DNA of 64,000 bases from Brevundimonas alba (GCF_011927945.1 NZ_JAATJM010000001.1:691501-755500), one strand, 5' to 3'. Numbered from the stretch's first letter, positions 43,942 to 53,936 are shown. Made by a program: numbers and translations. Notes: generated by a model from the letters alone, not told the origin.

Positions 43942-44982
43942 ATGATCCGCAAACTTTTCGCGGCGCTGCTGCTGGCGCTTGGCCTGTTCACGACCGGCGC
44001 CGCGACGGCCGCGCCGCAGACGCTGACGCCCGAGCAGCAGACCGAGGTGCGCCGGCTGGAGGCGCTGCAGGACAGCCTGAAGCCGCAGACCGGCACGGTG
44101 GCGATCCCCGCCGCCGAAGCGACGCTGGCGCTGGGCGACGCCTATTACTTCCTCAATGCGGAGGACGCGGCGCGGGTGCTGACCGAGGGCTGGGGCAATC
44201 CGCCGTCGTCGGTGCAGGGCGTGCTCGGCATGGTGTTCCCCAAGGACAAGGCCTTCTACGACGACACCTGGGGGGCGGTGATCACCTATGTCGGCGACGG
44301 CTATGTCTCGGACGAGGACGCCAGCAAGATCAACTATTCGGAGCTGCTGACACAGCTCAGGCAGGGCGAGGAAGAGGACAACCGGGCGCGCACCGCGGAC
44401 GGATATCCGGCGATCAATCTGGTCGGCTGGGCGCAGCAGCCTTCCTACGACGGCCAGAAGCACAATCTGATCTGGGCCAAGGAGCTTGCCTTCAGCGACG
44501 CGCCCGACCACACCCTGAACTATGACGTGCGGGTACTGGGGCGCGCCGGCGTGCTGAGCATGAACATCGTCGATGACATGGCGGATCTGGCCGATGTCGG
44601 GGCCGCCGCGACGCAGCTGATGAACACCGCCTCGTTCAATGAAGGCGCGCGCTACGCCGACTATCGAGAGGGCGTCGACAAGAAAGCGACCTACGGTGTC
44701 GCCGGTCTTATCGCCGGCGGCGCGGCCGTGGCCCTCGCCAAGAAGGCGGGTCTGCTGGGCATCCTGTTTCTGGTCCTGAAGAAGGGCGGCGTCTTCCTGC
44801 TCGTCGGGGCCGGGGCGGCGTGGGCGTGGCTGCGACGTCAGTTTGGCGGCAAGGCGGGCGGGGACTTCAGCTCCCCGCGGGCCGCGGCGCAGCCGGAGGC
44901 CGATCCGGTGGCTGACGAGATCTCGCCTCCCACGGCCGATGAGGCGATGGACGAGCGGCCGGAGACCGACAAGGGCCTCTGA
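43942..44982 (+). CDS. DUF2167 membrane protein
   Basis: This 346-residue protein has a signal sequence IRKLFAALLLALGLFTTGAATAA, a periplasmic DUF2167 domain (about 30-245; EDAARVLTEGWGN, WGAVITYVGDGYVSDEDASKINYSELLTQ, YPAINLVGWAQQPSYDGQKHNLIWAKEL, LGRAGVLSMNIVD) and a C-terminal membrane region (KKAGLLGILFLVLKKGGVFLLVGAGAAWAWL) followed by an acidic tail. A GGGGAG lies eight bases before ATG 43942. Family function is unknown; relatives sit in the envelope. Confidence 0.88.
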   Translation: MIRKLFAALLLALGLFTTGAATAAPQTLTPEQQTEVRRLEALQDSLKPQTGTVAIPAAEATLALGDAYYFLNAEDAARVLTEGWGNPPSSVQGVLGMVFPKDKAFYDDTWGAVITYVGDGYVSDEDASKINYSELLTQLRQGEEEDNRARTADGYPAINLVGWAQQPSYDGQKHNLIWAKELAFSDAPDHTLNYDVRVLGRAGVLSMNIVDDMADLADVGAAATQLMNTASFNEGARYADYREGVDKKATYGVAGLIAGGAAVALAKKAGLLGILFLVLKKGGVFLLVGAGAAWAWLRRQFGGKAGGDFSSPRAAAQPEADPVADEISPPTADEAMDERPETDKGL

Positions 44983-45136
44983 TCGCGCGGTCGTTCGCGC
45001 TTCGCGAATGGACGGGCGCCGCCGTTGGCGAAGGCGGCGCGACGGTCCCCGCATCCGCTGTGGCGTCCGGTCCGGAGCGGAGCAACGGTCAGTGCGTCGA
45101 GGCCCGATCGTCGGGCTTCTCCGCAACAGAGACCGC

Positions 45137-45574
45137 ATGAACCGCCTGAATCTTCTCGCCCTGTCCGTCGCCGCCGGCCTGATGCTGGCCGCCCCCGCCG
45201 TGGCTCAGGACGCCGCCCGCGACAACACGGTCGCCCTGACCTTCGAGACCGGCGCCCGGACCGGTTCGGTGATGGTCGCCCTCTACGACTCCGCCGCCGC
45301 CTACAACGGCGGACGCCCGGTCGGCTCGATGATGCTCGACGTCGCCGGCGGAAACACCGTCGCCACCTTCGAGGACCTGCCGGCCGGCGACTATGCGGCC
45401 AAGGCGTTTCACGACGTGAACGGCGACGGCGAGATGAACACCAATCCGTTCGGCATTCCGGTCGAGCCCTACGCCTTCTCGAACAATGCGGTCGGCAACA
45501 TGGGCCCGGCCAGCTGGGAGCGCGCCCGCTTCACCGTCTCGGGCGACGCGGCCCAGACGATCCAGCTTCGCTAG
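45137..45574 (+). CDS. Secreted DUF2141 protein
   Basis: This 145-residue exported protein has a signal peptide (cut after AVAQ) and then a beta-sandwich with ARTGSVMVALYDSAAAYN, VATFEDLPAGDYAAKAFHDVNGDGEMNTNPFGIPVEPYAFSNNA. The HDVNGDGEMNTN stretch is an Asp-rich EF-hand-like calcium loop and the whole matches the DUF2141 pattern. Probably a periplasmic or outer-membrane protein. It precedes the carotenoid oxygenase by 69 bases; a functional link is not evident. Confidence 0.85.
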   Translation: MNRLNLLALSVAAGLMLAAPAVAQDAARDNTVALTFETGARTGSVMVALYDSAAAYNGGRPVGSMMLDVAGGNTVATFEDLPAGDYAAKAFHDVNGDGEMNTNPFGIPVEPYAFSNNAVGNMGPASWERARFTVSGDAAQTIQLR

Positions 45575-45643
45575 CGGCCTATCGCTCGCCGCGCGGCGGC
45601 TCGCTGCTTGAGGCCGCCCTCCCGTTCAGATTTCGAGGTCCAG

Positions 45644-47110
45644 ATGCTCGCTTCCCGCCGCAACTTTCTAATGGGCGCCGCCGCCCTGTCGGCCGCCGTC
45701 GTCACGCCCGAGACCGTCCGCGCCATGGCCGCCATGCAGGCGACCGCGGACTGGGCGCTCGCCACCGCCGATCTGGAGGGCGATATCGCGCCCCGCGCCA
45801 TGCGGCTGGTGCACGGCCGGGCGCCCGCCGGGCTGGAGGGGGCGCTGTTCCGCAACGGCCCGGGCAAGTTCCGGCGACCCGGCGGCAGCGCCACCCACTG
45901 GTTCGACGGCGACGGCCTGATGCGGGCCTTCCGCCTCAGCGACGGCCAGGCGACGCTGGAGGCGCGGTTCGCCGACACGCCCAAGCGGCGCTTCGAGAGC
46001 GAGATCGACGCGGTGGTCACGCCCGGCTTCGGCACCGCCGGGGACGGGCGGGCCCGGATCGGATCGAACGACGACGCCAACGCCGCCAATACCGCCGTCA
46101 TGGTGGCGGGGGACGAGGTCTGGGCGCTGTGGGAGGGCGGCTCGCCGATGGCCATGGCTGCGTCAGACCTGTCGACGCGCCGCTTCGTCAGCCTGCGCGA
46201 CGATCTGAAAGGGATGCCGTTCCAGGCCCACCCCCGCTACGACCCGGACGGCACGATCTGGAACATCGGGCTGAACGGCGACAGGGCCATCGTCTGGCGC
46301 CTGAACGCGGACCGCAGTCTGCATACGGCGCAACTGATCGACCTGCCGCGCGCCAGCTACATGCACGACTTCACCGCCACCGCGCGGCATCTGGTGATCG
46401 TGCTGCAGCCCTGGGTGTTCGAGCACCGGGGCATGCCCTACGCCTCGCAGTTCGCCTGGAAACCGGAGCTGGGAACGCAGGTGATGGTGGTCGACAAGGC
46501 CGACCTGAGCCGGCGGCGGATCTTCGACCTGCCGACCTTCAGCTATTTCCATCTCGGCGATGCGTGGGAGGACGGGTCGGGGACGATCCGCTTCGATGTC
46601 GCGGCGGGCAAGGACGTGGCCTTCGCCATCGACGGGGCGCGGGTGCTGGTCGAGCAGCGCGGGACCGTGCCGGGCGAGCCGGCGGTGCTGTCGCTCGTCA
46701 CCCTCCACACGGACGGTCGGGCCGAGATGGTCCGCTCGGGCGTCACGGGCGAATTCCCGAAGAGCGATCCGCGCCGGGCCGGCCTGCCGCGCCGCCTGAC
46801 CGCCCACGTCGCCGGCGAGACCGGCGGACGGCCGCTGCCGACGGGCCTTGCGGTGCATGACTGGGAGACCGGACGATCGGACGCCTTCGACTTCGGCGAC
46901 CGGCAGATCATGGAGGAGGCGGTGTTCGTGCCGAAGCCGGGCCGGTCAGGAGAGGCCGAGGCCTGGCTGGTCGCGCCGTCGATCAATCTGACGGAGGGGG
47001 TGACGGAGCTGCACGTGTTCGAAGCCGGTCGGGTGGCGGACGGACCGGTGGCGAGCTGGCGGGCGGACGTGGCCCTGCCGGCGGGCTTCCATGGATGCTG
47101 GGCGGGCTAG
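45644..47110 (+). CDS. Carotenoid oxygenase family protein, Tat-exported
   Basis: This 488-residue non-heme iron dioxygenase should cleave carotenoids or apocarotenoids (or phenylpropenes). The N-terminus SRRNFLMGAAALSAAVV is a twin-arginine-like signal. The four iron-binding His of the beta-propeller are visible: QAHPRYDPDGTIWN, YMHDFTATARHLVIV, FHLGDAWEDGSG and the C-terminal FHGCWAG. Opening motif ALFRNGPGKFRR and HWFDGDGLMRAF are also family hallmarks. Start ATG 45644 (MLASRRN), with a GAGG nearby. It converges with the LytTR gene, sharing a CTAG stop. Confidence 0.93.
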   Translation: MLASRRNFLMGAAALSAAVVTPETVRAMAAMQATADWALATADLEGDIAPRAMRLVHGRAPAGLEGALFRNGPGKFRRPGGSATHWFDGDGLMRAFRLSDGQATLEARFADTPKRRFESEIDAVVTPGFGTAGDGRARIGSNDDANAANTAVMVAGDEVWALWEGGSPMAMAASDLSTRRFVSLRDDLKGMPFQAHPRYDPDGTIWNIGLNGDRAIVWRLNADRSLHTAQLIDLPRASYMHDFTATARHLVIVLQPWVFEHRGMPYASQFAWKPELGTQVMVVDKADLSRRRIFDLPTFSYFHLGDAWEDGSGTIRFDVAAGKDVAFAIDGARVLVEQRGTVPGEPAVLSLVTLHTDGRAEMVRSGVTGEFPKSDPRRAGLPRRLTAHVAGETGGRPLPTGLAVHDWETGRSDAFDFGDRQIMEEAVFVPKPGRSGEAEAWLVAPSINLTEGVTELHVFEAGRVADGPVASWRADVALPAGFHGCWAG

Positions 47111-47886
47111 TACCAGCCCGCGTCTCGAAGCGCCTTCGCGTAGCGGCGGCTGACGGGCGCCTCGACGCCGCCCTCCAGCGTCAGGGTGGCCCGGCCGTCA
47201 CCGCGTGTGACGCCGCGCACCGCATCCCTGGCCACCCACCAGCTGCGGTGCGTCTGGGCGCCCTCGAGGCCTTCGAGTTCGGCGAGGGCGTCGGAGAGGC
47301 GCATCAGGATCAGGTCCGAGCCGCGGTCGGTGTGGATGCGCAGATAGTGGTCCTCGGACTCGACGGCGTGGAGCGTCCCTCCACGGAGTTTGAACGGCAG
47401 CCGGTCGAGGAAGCGGGCGGGCGCGGCGCCGACGGCGGCGGCGTGGGTCTGGACCGGAGCGCGCGACAGGAAGACGTTGAGCGCGCTGAGCACCGCGGTG
47501 ACGAGGGTCACGGGGCCCAGGAAATCGGGCAGCCGGACGAGGCCCATGGCATGGTCGTGGTGGAAGATCAGACTGGTCGCCGCCCAGACCATGACCGACA
47601 GCGGCCCCGAGATGACCAGGGTCAGCACCAGCGCCGCCAGCCACGGCCGACGGTCGAGGTCGATCCAGCGCTCGACCAGCCGCGAACACAGGTAGCCCCA
47701 CAAGGCTCCCATCAGCATGATAGGCTCCCAGTAGACGAGGCGGACGCCGATCGGGGTGTCGTCCATGCCAAAGGCGCCGGTCAGGGCCAGCACCGCCCCG
47801 CCCGCCAGCGCCACCGCCACGCCGCGGATCAGACCGCGGTCGACCGAGATACGCACTGCATCGGATGACGGCCGCGCGTCGCTCAT
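47107..47886 (-). CDS. Membrane-bound LytTR-family transcriptional regulator
   Basis: This 259-residue protein has four N-terminal helices (about 20-135) and a C-terminal LytTR DNA-binding domain: RLPFKLRGGTLHAVESEDHYLRIHTDRGSDLILMRLSDALAELE, THRSWWVARDAVRGVTR and EAPVSRRYAKALRDAGWY. It lacks the receiver domain of typical LytTR response regulators; instead the membrane part probably senses a signal. ATG 47886 overlaps the TetR gene's stop in ATGA, so translation is coupled. In Caulobacterales such proteins regulate diverse envelope genes. The target here is unknown. Confidence 0.87.
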   Translation of the reverse strand: MSDARPSSDAVRISVDRGLIRGVAVALAGGAVLALTGAFGMDDTPIGVRLVYWEPIMLMGALWGYLCSRLVERWIDLDRRPWLAALVLTLVISGPLSVMVWAATSLIFHHDHAMGLVRLPDFLGPVTLVTAVLSALNVFLSRAPVQTHAAAVGAAPARFLDRLPFKLRGGTLHAVESEDHYLRIHTDRGSDLILMRLSDALAELEGLEGAQTHRSWWVARDAVRGVTRGDGRATLTLEGGVEAPVSRRYAKALRDAGWY

Positions 47887-48608
47887 CGGGCCGGAGCCGG
47901 GACGCAGACGGCGCGGAAACCGGCCGCGGCGAACCGGATCATGTAGTCGCAGGCGGCCTCCAGATCGCCGGAGCGGCACAGGCCGCCGGACAGGCGGTCG
48001 AGGCGGCCGGTCTCGCCCAGCGTCAGGGTCAGGGCGCCCGACAGGTTGTGATAGGCCCAGTAGAGGTCGACCTCGCGCGCCTCGGGCATGATCTGTTTGA
48101 TCAGCTCGATCAGGCGGCGGATGGCGGGATCGAAATAGCGGGCCATGGTCTCGCCGCCGAAGGTCGGGTTGGCGTTGGTCTGGGCCACGAGGGCGGCGTA
48201 GTGCTTCCAGCCCGGCCCGCCCTTCAGCGACCACTGGAAGGGGGGCCGCAGGAAGGCCTCGAACAGCCCCTCCAGCGTCATGCCGTCCGGCCCCGGATCG
48301 CGGGCGTAGCGGTTGATGGCGTCGACCCGTTCATTGTTCCAGACCTCGGCCCGGCGCAGGAAAACGGCGTCGAACAGGGCACGCTTGGCCCCGAAATAAT
48401 AGTGCACCAGCGCGGTATCGACACCGGCCTCACGCGCCACCTCGCGGATGGTTACGCCGTAGAAGCCGTGTTTCGAGAACAGGTCCTCGGCCGCGTCGAG
48501 AATGGACTCGCGGGTGTCGGCGGTCCCCTCGGCCTTTGCCTTCGAGGGACGGCCGCGCCGTGCGGGGGCGGCGGCGGTGTCGGCGGCGGGCGCGTCGAGC
48601 TTGGTCAT
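47883..48608 (-). CDS. TetR/AcrR-family transcriptional regulator
   Basis: This 241-residue regulator's N-terminal basic extension (ARRGRPSKAKAEG) precedes the TetR helix-turn-helix: SILDAAEDLFSKHGFYGVTIREVAREAGVDTALVHYYFGAKRALFDAVFLRR. The C-terminal ligand domain (about 95-240) is helical with LSGALTLTLGETGRLDRLSGG, close to TetR regulators of the CecR/C-terminal type. It is coupled by ATGA to the LytTR gene and diverges from a TonB-dependent receptor, which it may control. Confidence 0.88.
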   Translation of the reverse strand: MTKLDAPAADTAAAPARRGRPSKAKAEGTADTRESILDAAEDLFSKHGFYGVTIREVAREAGVDTALVHYYFGAKRALFDAVFLRRAEVWNNERVDAINRYARDPGPDGMTLEGLFEAFLRPPFQWSLKGGPGWKHYAALVAQTNANPTFGGETMARYFDPAIRRLIELIKQIMPEAREVDLYWAYHNLSGALTLTLGETGRLDRLSGGLCRSGDLEAACDYMIRFAAAGFRAVCVPAPAR

Positions 48609-48690
48609 GCCGGGAAGCTAGGCCGCGTCAGGGCGTCATGGCAACGGCGCCACAGTCCGGCGAGGGCGGCCGCCGCACAAGCGCCACGGT

Positions 48691-48719
48691 TTGACAGCGG
48701 GGCGAAAACGGTTACGTTC
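48691..48719 (+). promoter_or_regulatory. Candidate promoter for the TonB-dependent receptor gene
   Basis: TTGACA at 48691-48696 followed after 14 bases by GTTACGTTC resembles the alphaproteobacterial housekeeping pattern (TTGACG and a GCTA-type minus-10 box). It lies in the 177-base gap between the divergent TetR and receptor genes, about 67 bases before the start codon. The match at the minus-10 is weak. Confidence 0.35.
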
Positions 48720-48785
48720 CCGGAAAATCATTGAACGCTGAATAAAAAGCGTCACGGGCCGGAAATCACAGGAATGGGGCTTCAC

Positions 48786-51017
48786 ATGAACCGCTACGTT
48801 AAGACTGCCTTGCTTGCGGGGGCCGCCTGGAGCGCGCTCTCGACCACGGCGCTGGCGCAGGACGCCGAAACCACCGCGGCCGCCGCGCCGCAGGACGCCA
48901 CCAACATCGGCGAGATCGTCGTCACCGCCCGCCGCCGCGCGGAAGCGCTGCAGGACGTTCCCGTCGCGGTCACGGCCTTCACTGCCGAAGCCCTCGAAAA
49001 CAAGGGCGCGATCGACATCACCGAACTGGCCCGCTCGACGCCCAGCCTGACGCTGAACTCGGCGCGCGGCTCGAACTCGACCCTGATCTCCTTCATCCGC
49101 GGCGTCGGCCAGCAGGATCCGCTGTGGGGCTTCGACCCGGGCGTGGGCCTGTACATCGACGACGTCTATGTCGCCCGTCCGCAGGCCGCGGTGCTCGACA
49201 TCTTCGACATCGAACGCATCGAGGTCCTGCGCGGCCCGCAAGGCACGCTGTACGGCCGCAACACCATCGGCGGCGCGATCAAATACGTGACGCGGCGCAT
49301 CGGTGATGATCCCGAAATCTCGCTGCGCGGCGCCTACGGCAGCTACAACCAGTTCGACGCCGTCGGCAGCATCTCCGGCCCGGTCAGCGACACGGTCGGC
49401 ATCTCCGCCTCGGTGGCGCGCTATCTGCGCGACGGCTTCGGCGAGAACCTGACCACCGGCACCGAGCACTACAACAAGGACGTGACCGCCGCCCGCGCCA
49501 GCATCGAATGGACGCCGGCGGACGCCCTGTTCTTCCGCCTTGCCGCGGACTACGTCCAGGACAGCTCGAACGCCCGTCACGGTCACCGCGAGTTCGCGCC
49601 GATCCTCGACGACGAATACGACACCCGCGCCGGCGCCGGCGACAAGAACGACGTCGAGACGCGCGGCATCTCGCTGACCGGCGAATACACGGTCAATGAC
49701 ATGCTGACCCTGAAGTCGATCACGGCCTACCGTGACGGCTCCACGCGCGGCAACATCGACTTCGACAACCTGCCGACGCCGACCCTCGACATCCCGGCGC
49801 AGTACGATGACGACCAGTTCTCGCAAGAGTTCCAGGCGCTGTTCGAAGGCGACCGCTGGTCGGGCGTCGCGGGCGTCTACTATCTCGACGCCACGGCCTC
49901 GGGCGCGTTCGACACGGTCGTCGGCGCCTTCAACCTGACGACCCTGACCTCGGGCAGCGTCGACACCAAGAGCTGGTCGGCGTTCGGCGACTTCAGCTAC
50001 GACGTGACCGACCAGCTGTCGGTCTCGGTCGGCGGGCGCTTCACCCACGACGAGAAGACCGGCACGGTCTTCCGCCAGCAGTATCTCGGCATCCGCAGCC
50101 CGTTCTTCGGCAACGCCGCCGCCATTCCGCTGGGCGCGCCGCGGACCAACTACACCGACACGCGGGAGTTCGAGGAGTTCACGCCGCGCGTCAGCGTCAC
50201 CTACGAAATCAGCCCTGACCTGACGACCTACGCCTCGTGGGGCCGCGGCTTCAAATCGGGCGGCTTCGACATGCGCGGCGACGCCGTGCTCTATCCCGAC
50301 ACGGTGAATGGCTATGACCCGGAAACCGTCGAGACGATCGAACTGGGCCTGAAGGGCCGTCTGTTCGACCGCTTCAGCTTCGCCACCGCGGTCTTCGACT
50401 CCTCGTACGAGGACCAGCAGATCACGACCCAATACCCGGCCGGCGCCACCGTCGCCTCGGTCGTCGACAACGTCGGTTCGTCCTCGATCCGCGGCTGGGA
50501 ATTCGAAGGTTCGCTGCGGGCCTCGGACAACCTCGTGATCAACGGCATGCTGAGCTACATCGACGCCCAATTCGACGAGTTCCTGGCCTATATCCCGACG
50601 GGCCCCCTGAACACGACCTGCCCCCTTCTGGTCGGTTGTTTCGTGGACGTGTCGGACTCGCGTAACTTCCAGAACACGCCGGAGTGGACGGGCTCGATCA
50701 GCGCGACCTACACCCACTGGCTCGAGGACGGCAGCACCCTGGCGTTCACGCCGTCGGCCGCCTATCGCGGCGACTACCAGCAGTTCGAGACCCCGGCTCC
50801 CCTGCTCGATCAGGAAGCCTACTGGATGTACGACGCCAGCGCCGTCTGGACCTCGGCCAGCGACCGCTGGACCGTCGGCTTCCACGGCAAGAACCTGTCG
50901 GACGAACGCTACAAGACGGGCGGCTACAGCTTCCCCGGCGCGGCGACCGGCAACTCGATCATCGCCTTCTACGGCGCGCCGCGGACCTTCACCTTCCGCG
51001 TCGGTGTCAAGTTCTGA
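48786..51017 (+). CDS. TonB-dependent receptor
   Basis: This 743-residue outer-membrane transporter has a signal peptide cut after STTALAQ, a TonB-box-like NIGEIVVTARRRAEALQDVPVAV, a plug domain (about 60-165: ELARSTPSLTLNS, IYIDDVY-type VGLYIDDVYVARPQAAVLDIFDIERIEVLRGPQGTLYGRNTIGGAIKYVTRR) and a 22-strand barrel ending in aromatic FRVGVKF. This is the large OMF type of Caulobacteraceae/sphingomonads, which import siderophores, sugars or vitamins. ATG 48786 gives a standard leader. A strong terminator follows; the MFS gene comes next. Confidence 0.93.
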   Translation: MNRYVKTALLAGAAWSALSTTALAQDAETTAAAAPQDATNIGEIVVTARRRAEALQDVPVAVTAFTAEALENKGAIDITELARSTPSLTLNSARGSNSTLISFIRGVGQQDPLWGFDPGVGLYIDDVYVARPQAAVLDIFDIERIEVLRGPQGTLYGRNTIGGAIKYVTRRIGDDPEISLRGAYGSYNQFDAVGSISGPVSDTVGISASVARYLRDGFGENLTTGTEHYNKDVTAARASIEWTPADALFFRLAADYVQDSSNARHGHREFAPILDDEYDTRAGAGDKNDVETRGISLTGEYTVNDMLTLKSITAYRDGSTRGNIDFDNLPTPTLDIPAQYDDDQFSQEFQALFEGDRWSGVAGVYYLDATASGAFDTVVGAFNLTTLTSGSVDTKSWSAFGDFSYDVTDQLSVSVGGRFTHDEKTGTVFRQQYLGIRSPFFGNAAAIPLGAPRTNYTDTREFEEFTPRVSVTYEISPDLTTYASWGRGFKSGGFDMRGDAVLYPDTVNGYDPETVETIELGLKGRLFDRFSFATAVFDSSYEDQQITTQYPAGATVASVVDNVGSSSIRGWEFEGSLRASDNLVINGMLSYIDAQFDEFLAYIPTGPLNTTCPLLVGCFVDVSDSRNFQNTPEWTGSISATYTHWLEDGSTLAFTPSAAYRGDYQQFETPAPLLDQEAYWMYDASAVWTSASDRWTVGFHGKNLSDERYKTGGYSFPGAATGNSIIAFYGAPRTFTFRVGVKF

Positions 51018-51054
51018 TCCTGATTACTCCTGAAGCCTGATCGCATCTGATCAC

Positions 51055-51093
51055 GGGCGGCGGTTCACCTGAGCCGCCGCCCTTTTTCTTTTT
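51055..51093 (+). terminator. Rho-independent terminator after TonB-dependent receptor
   Basis: GGGCGGCGG (51055-51063) pairs with CCGCCGCCC (51074-51082) around a ten-base loop that can itself add two or three pairs, followed by TTTTTCTTTTT. It lies 38 bases beyond the receptor stop. Confidence 0.93.
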
Positions 51094-51155
51094 ACGCCGC
51101 CCCACGGCCCCGCTACCGTTCCGGCCAACAACAAGACCAAGTCGAGGGAAACGCC

Positions 51156-52664
51156 ATGACCGACACGGCCGCCGCCGCGCCCGTTCGCCCGGGCTACCGC
51201 TATTACGTTCTGGCGGTGCTGGTGCTGATCTATGCGCTGAACTTCCTCGACCGGCAGATCATCGGCATCCTCGCCGCACCGCTGAAGGCGCATTTCCAGC
51301 TCAGTGATTCCCAGTTCGGACTGCTGGGCGGGATCGCCTTCGCCTCGGTCTATTCGACCCTGGCCATTCCGCTGGCGTGGCTGGCGGACCGGTTCAGCCG
51401 GGTCTGGATCATGACCGGCGCCCTGGCGGTCTGGAGCGGCTTCACCGCCCTGTGCGGACTGGCCGGCTCGTTCACCCAGCTGTTCCTGTGCCGGATGGGC
51501 GTCGGCGTCGGCGAGGCCGGCGGCGTGGCCCCGGCCTATTCCCTGCTGTCGGACTATTTCCCGCCGTCGCAGCGCGCGCGGGCGCTGGCGGTGTTCGCCT
51601 TCGGCATTCCGATCGGCACGGCCGCGGGCACCCTCGTGGGCGGTCTGCTGGCGGCGCGGTATGGCTGGCAGACGGCCTTCATTGTCGTCGGCCTGCTGGG
51701 CCTGCTGCTGGCGCCGCTGCTGCGCCTGACGGTGCGGGATCCGAAACGCGGCGGCACGGACGCCGCGGCCGCCGCAGCCCGCGGAACGCCTGAAGCCGCT
51801 CCCGCCGCGGCGGTGACGAGCCGCGCGGGCAGCATCGCCTCGATGGTCATGCTCACGATCGGCGCCGCCGCGCTGGCGTGGGGCGCGGTTCAGTATCTGG
51901 TCATGGACCAGCAGGTCGCCGGTCTGACCTGGGGCTTTGGAGGTCTGTTGGCGCTGGTCATCGGCGTCTCGCTCCGGATCGCCCGCAGCACCGCCTCGGT
52001 GGTGATCCGCAAGCCCAGCTTCTGGCTGCTGGCGCTGGGCGCGGCCTCGTCCTCCATCTGCGGCTACGGCGTCGCGGGCTGGCTGCCGCTGTTCTTCATG
52101 CGCAGCTTCGGCCTGACCCTGCAGCAGACCGCCTGGTATTACGCCGGCATCGCGCTGGTGGGCGGCACGCTCGGTATCTGGATGGGCGGCGCCATCGCCG
52201 ACAAGTTGTCGAAGCGCGGCAAAGGGGCCTATCCCCTGACCCCGGCAATCGCCTTCCTGATCTCGGCCCCCTGCTTCATCCTGGCGATGAACTCGCCCTG
52301 GCTGATCGGTCTGGTTCTGCCGGGCGGGGGATCGAACCTCCAGCAGCTGATCCTCGCCTTCCTCATCTTCCTGATCCCGACCGGGCTGAACCTGGCGTGG
52401 CTGGGACCGGTGACGGCGGCGGTGCAGCATCTGGTTCCGGCGGCGATGCGCTCCACCGCCTCGGCCCTGTTCCTGCTGATCAACAACCTGCTCGGGCTGG
52501 CCGTCGGCTTCTATTATTTCGGCTGGATGAGCGATCTGCTGGCGCCGCGCTTCGGAGACGAGAGCCTGCGCTGGGCCATCTACACCGGCATGGGCTTCTA
52601 CCTGCTGGCCTCGGCCCTGCTGATCGGCGCCTCGCGGACGCTGAAGAGGGACTGGGTGGATTGA
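51156..52664 (+). CDS. MFS transporter, spinster-like
   Basis: This 502-residue inner-membrane protein has twelve helices. The N-terminal LVLIYALNFLDRQIIGILAAPLKAHFQLSDSQFGLLGGIAFASVYSTLAIPLAWLADRFSR is the spinster/MFS_1 family opening; GVGVGEAGGVAPAYSLLSDYFPPSQRARALAVF is its helix-4 motif. A soluble insertion (about 195-225, Ala/Arg-rich) separates the halves. It lies downstream of the TonB receptor after a terminator, so it is transcribed separately, but may transport the same compound further. Substrate unknown; relatives move sphingolipid-like or sugar-phosphate compounds. Confidence 0.9.
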   Translation: MTDTAAAAPVRPGYRYYVLAVLVLIYALNFLDRQIIGILAAPLKAHFQLSDSQFGLLGGIAFASVYSTLAIPLAWLADRFSRVWIMTGALAVWSGFTALCGLAGSFTQLFLCRMGVGVGEAGGVAPAYSLLSDYFPPSQRARALAVFAFGIPIGTAAGTLVGGLLAARYGWQTAFIVVGLLGLLLAPLLRLTVRDPKRGGTDAAAAAARGTPEAAPAAAVTSRAGSIASMVMLTIGAAALAWGAVQYLVMDQQVAGLTWGFGGLLALVIGVSLRIARSTASVVIRKPSFWLLALGAASSSICGYGVAGWLPLFFMRSFGLTLQQTAWYYAGIALVGGTLGIWMGGAIADKLSKRGKGAYPLTPAIAFLISAPCFILAMNSPWLIGLVLPGGGSNLQQLILAFLIFLIPTGLNLAWLGPVTAAVQHLVPAAMRSTASALFLLINNLLGLAVGFYYFGWMSDLLAPRFGDESLRWAIYTGMGFYLLASALLIGASRTLKRDWVD

Positions 52665-52745
52665 GGCGCCGCGCCGGTTGCACCTGCGAAGGGCGCGCGC
52701 CTATAAGCCCCGCAATCCCTCCCCCAAGCGGTCAGGCGTCGATCC

Positions 52746-53936
52746 ATGAACATTCACGAGTATCAGGCCAAGCAGGTCCTGAAGGGCTTCGGCGCTCCGG
52801 TCGCGGCCGGTGTGGCCATCACCTCGGCTGACGAGGCGGAAGCCGCGGCGAGGCAGCTGCCCGGACCCCTTTACGTCGTGAAGTCGCAGATCCACGCCGG
52901 CGGGCGCGGCAAGGGCAAGTTCAAGGAGCTGGGCCCGGACGCCAAGGGCGGCGTGCGTCTGGCCTTCTCCATCGAGGACGTGGTCAAGAACGCCCGCGAA
53001 ATGCTGGGCAATACGCTGGTGACCGCCCAGACCGGCCCGGCCGGCAAACAGGTCAACCGCCTGTACATCGAAGACGGCGCCGACATCGACCGTGAACTGT
53101 ACTGCTCACTGCTGGTCGACCGCTCGACCGGCCGGGTGTCGTTCGTCGTCTCGACCGAGGGGGGCATGGACATTGAGGCGGTCGCCCACGACACGCCCGA
53201 GAAGATCGTCACCATCGACATCGATCCGGAGGCCGGCGTCACGCCCGCCAACGTCGACGAGATCAACACCGCCTACGGCCTGACCGGGGAAGCGGCCGAG
53301 GACGGCAAGAGCCTGTTCCCGATCCTCTACAAGGCCTTCATCGACACCGACATGTCGATGCTGGAGGTCAATCCGCTGATCGTCATGGAGAACGGCCGCC
53401 TCCGGGTGCTGGACGCCAAGGTCAGCTTCGACGGCAACGCCCTGTTCCGCCACGAGGACATGAAGGCGCTGCGCGACGAGACCGAGGAAGACGCCAAGGA
53501 GATCGAGGCCTCGGAATGGGACCTCGCCTACGTCGCCCTGGACGGCAACATCGGCTGTATGGTCAACGGCGCCGGGCTCGCCATGGCGACGATGGACATC
53601 ATCAAGCTGTACGGCAAAGAGCCCGCCAACTTTTGCGACGTCGGCGGCGGCGCCTCCAAGGAAAAGGTCGCGGCGGCCTTCAAGATCATCACCGCCGACC
53701 CGGCCGTGCAGGGCATTCTGGTCAACATCTTCGGCGGCATCATGCGCTGCGACGTCATCGCCGAGGGCGTGGTCGCGGCGGTGAAGGAAGTGGGGCTGAA
53801 GGTGCCGCTGGTCGTGCGTCTGGAAGGCACCAACGTCGAACAGGGCAAGCGCATCCTGAACGAGTCCGGCCTCGCCATCACCGCGGCCGACGACCTCGAC
53901 GACGCGGCCCAGAAGATCGTGGCGGCGGTCGGCTAG
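52746..53936 (+). CDS. sucC: Succinate-CoA ligase, ADP-forming, beta subunit
   Basis: This TCA enzyme makes ATP from succinyl-CoA. The 396-residue beta subunit is an ATP-grasp protein: [66 protein letters not shown] (metal-binding part), and the CoA-ligase half with [26 protein letters not shown] and [20 protein letters not shown]. All are conserved. Unlike typical operons, sucD does not follow immediately: two secreted-protein genes intervene, and the next one starts at the base after the sucC stop. mdh, often upstream, is absent. Confidence 0.97.
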   Translation: MNIHEYQAKQVLKGFGAPVAAGVAITSADEAEAAARQLPGPLYVVKSQIHAGGRGKGKFKELGPDAKGGVRLAFSIEDVVKNAREMLGNTLVTAQTGPAGKQVNRLYIEDGADIDRELYCSLLVDRSTGRVSFVVSTEGGMDIEAVAHDTPEKIVTIDIDPEAGVTPANVDEINTAYGLTGEAAEDGKSLFPILYKAFIDTDMSMLEVNPLIVMENGRLRVLDAKVSFDGNALFRHEDMKALRDETEEDAKEIEASEWDLAYVALDGNIGCMVNGAGLAMATMDIIKLYGKEPANFCDVGGGASKEKVAAAFKIITADPAVQGILVNIFGGIMRCDVIAEGVVAAVKEVGLKVPLVVRLEGTNVEQGKRILNESGLAITAADDLDDAAQKIVAAVG

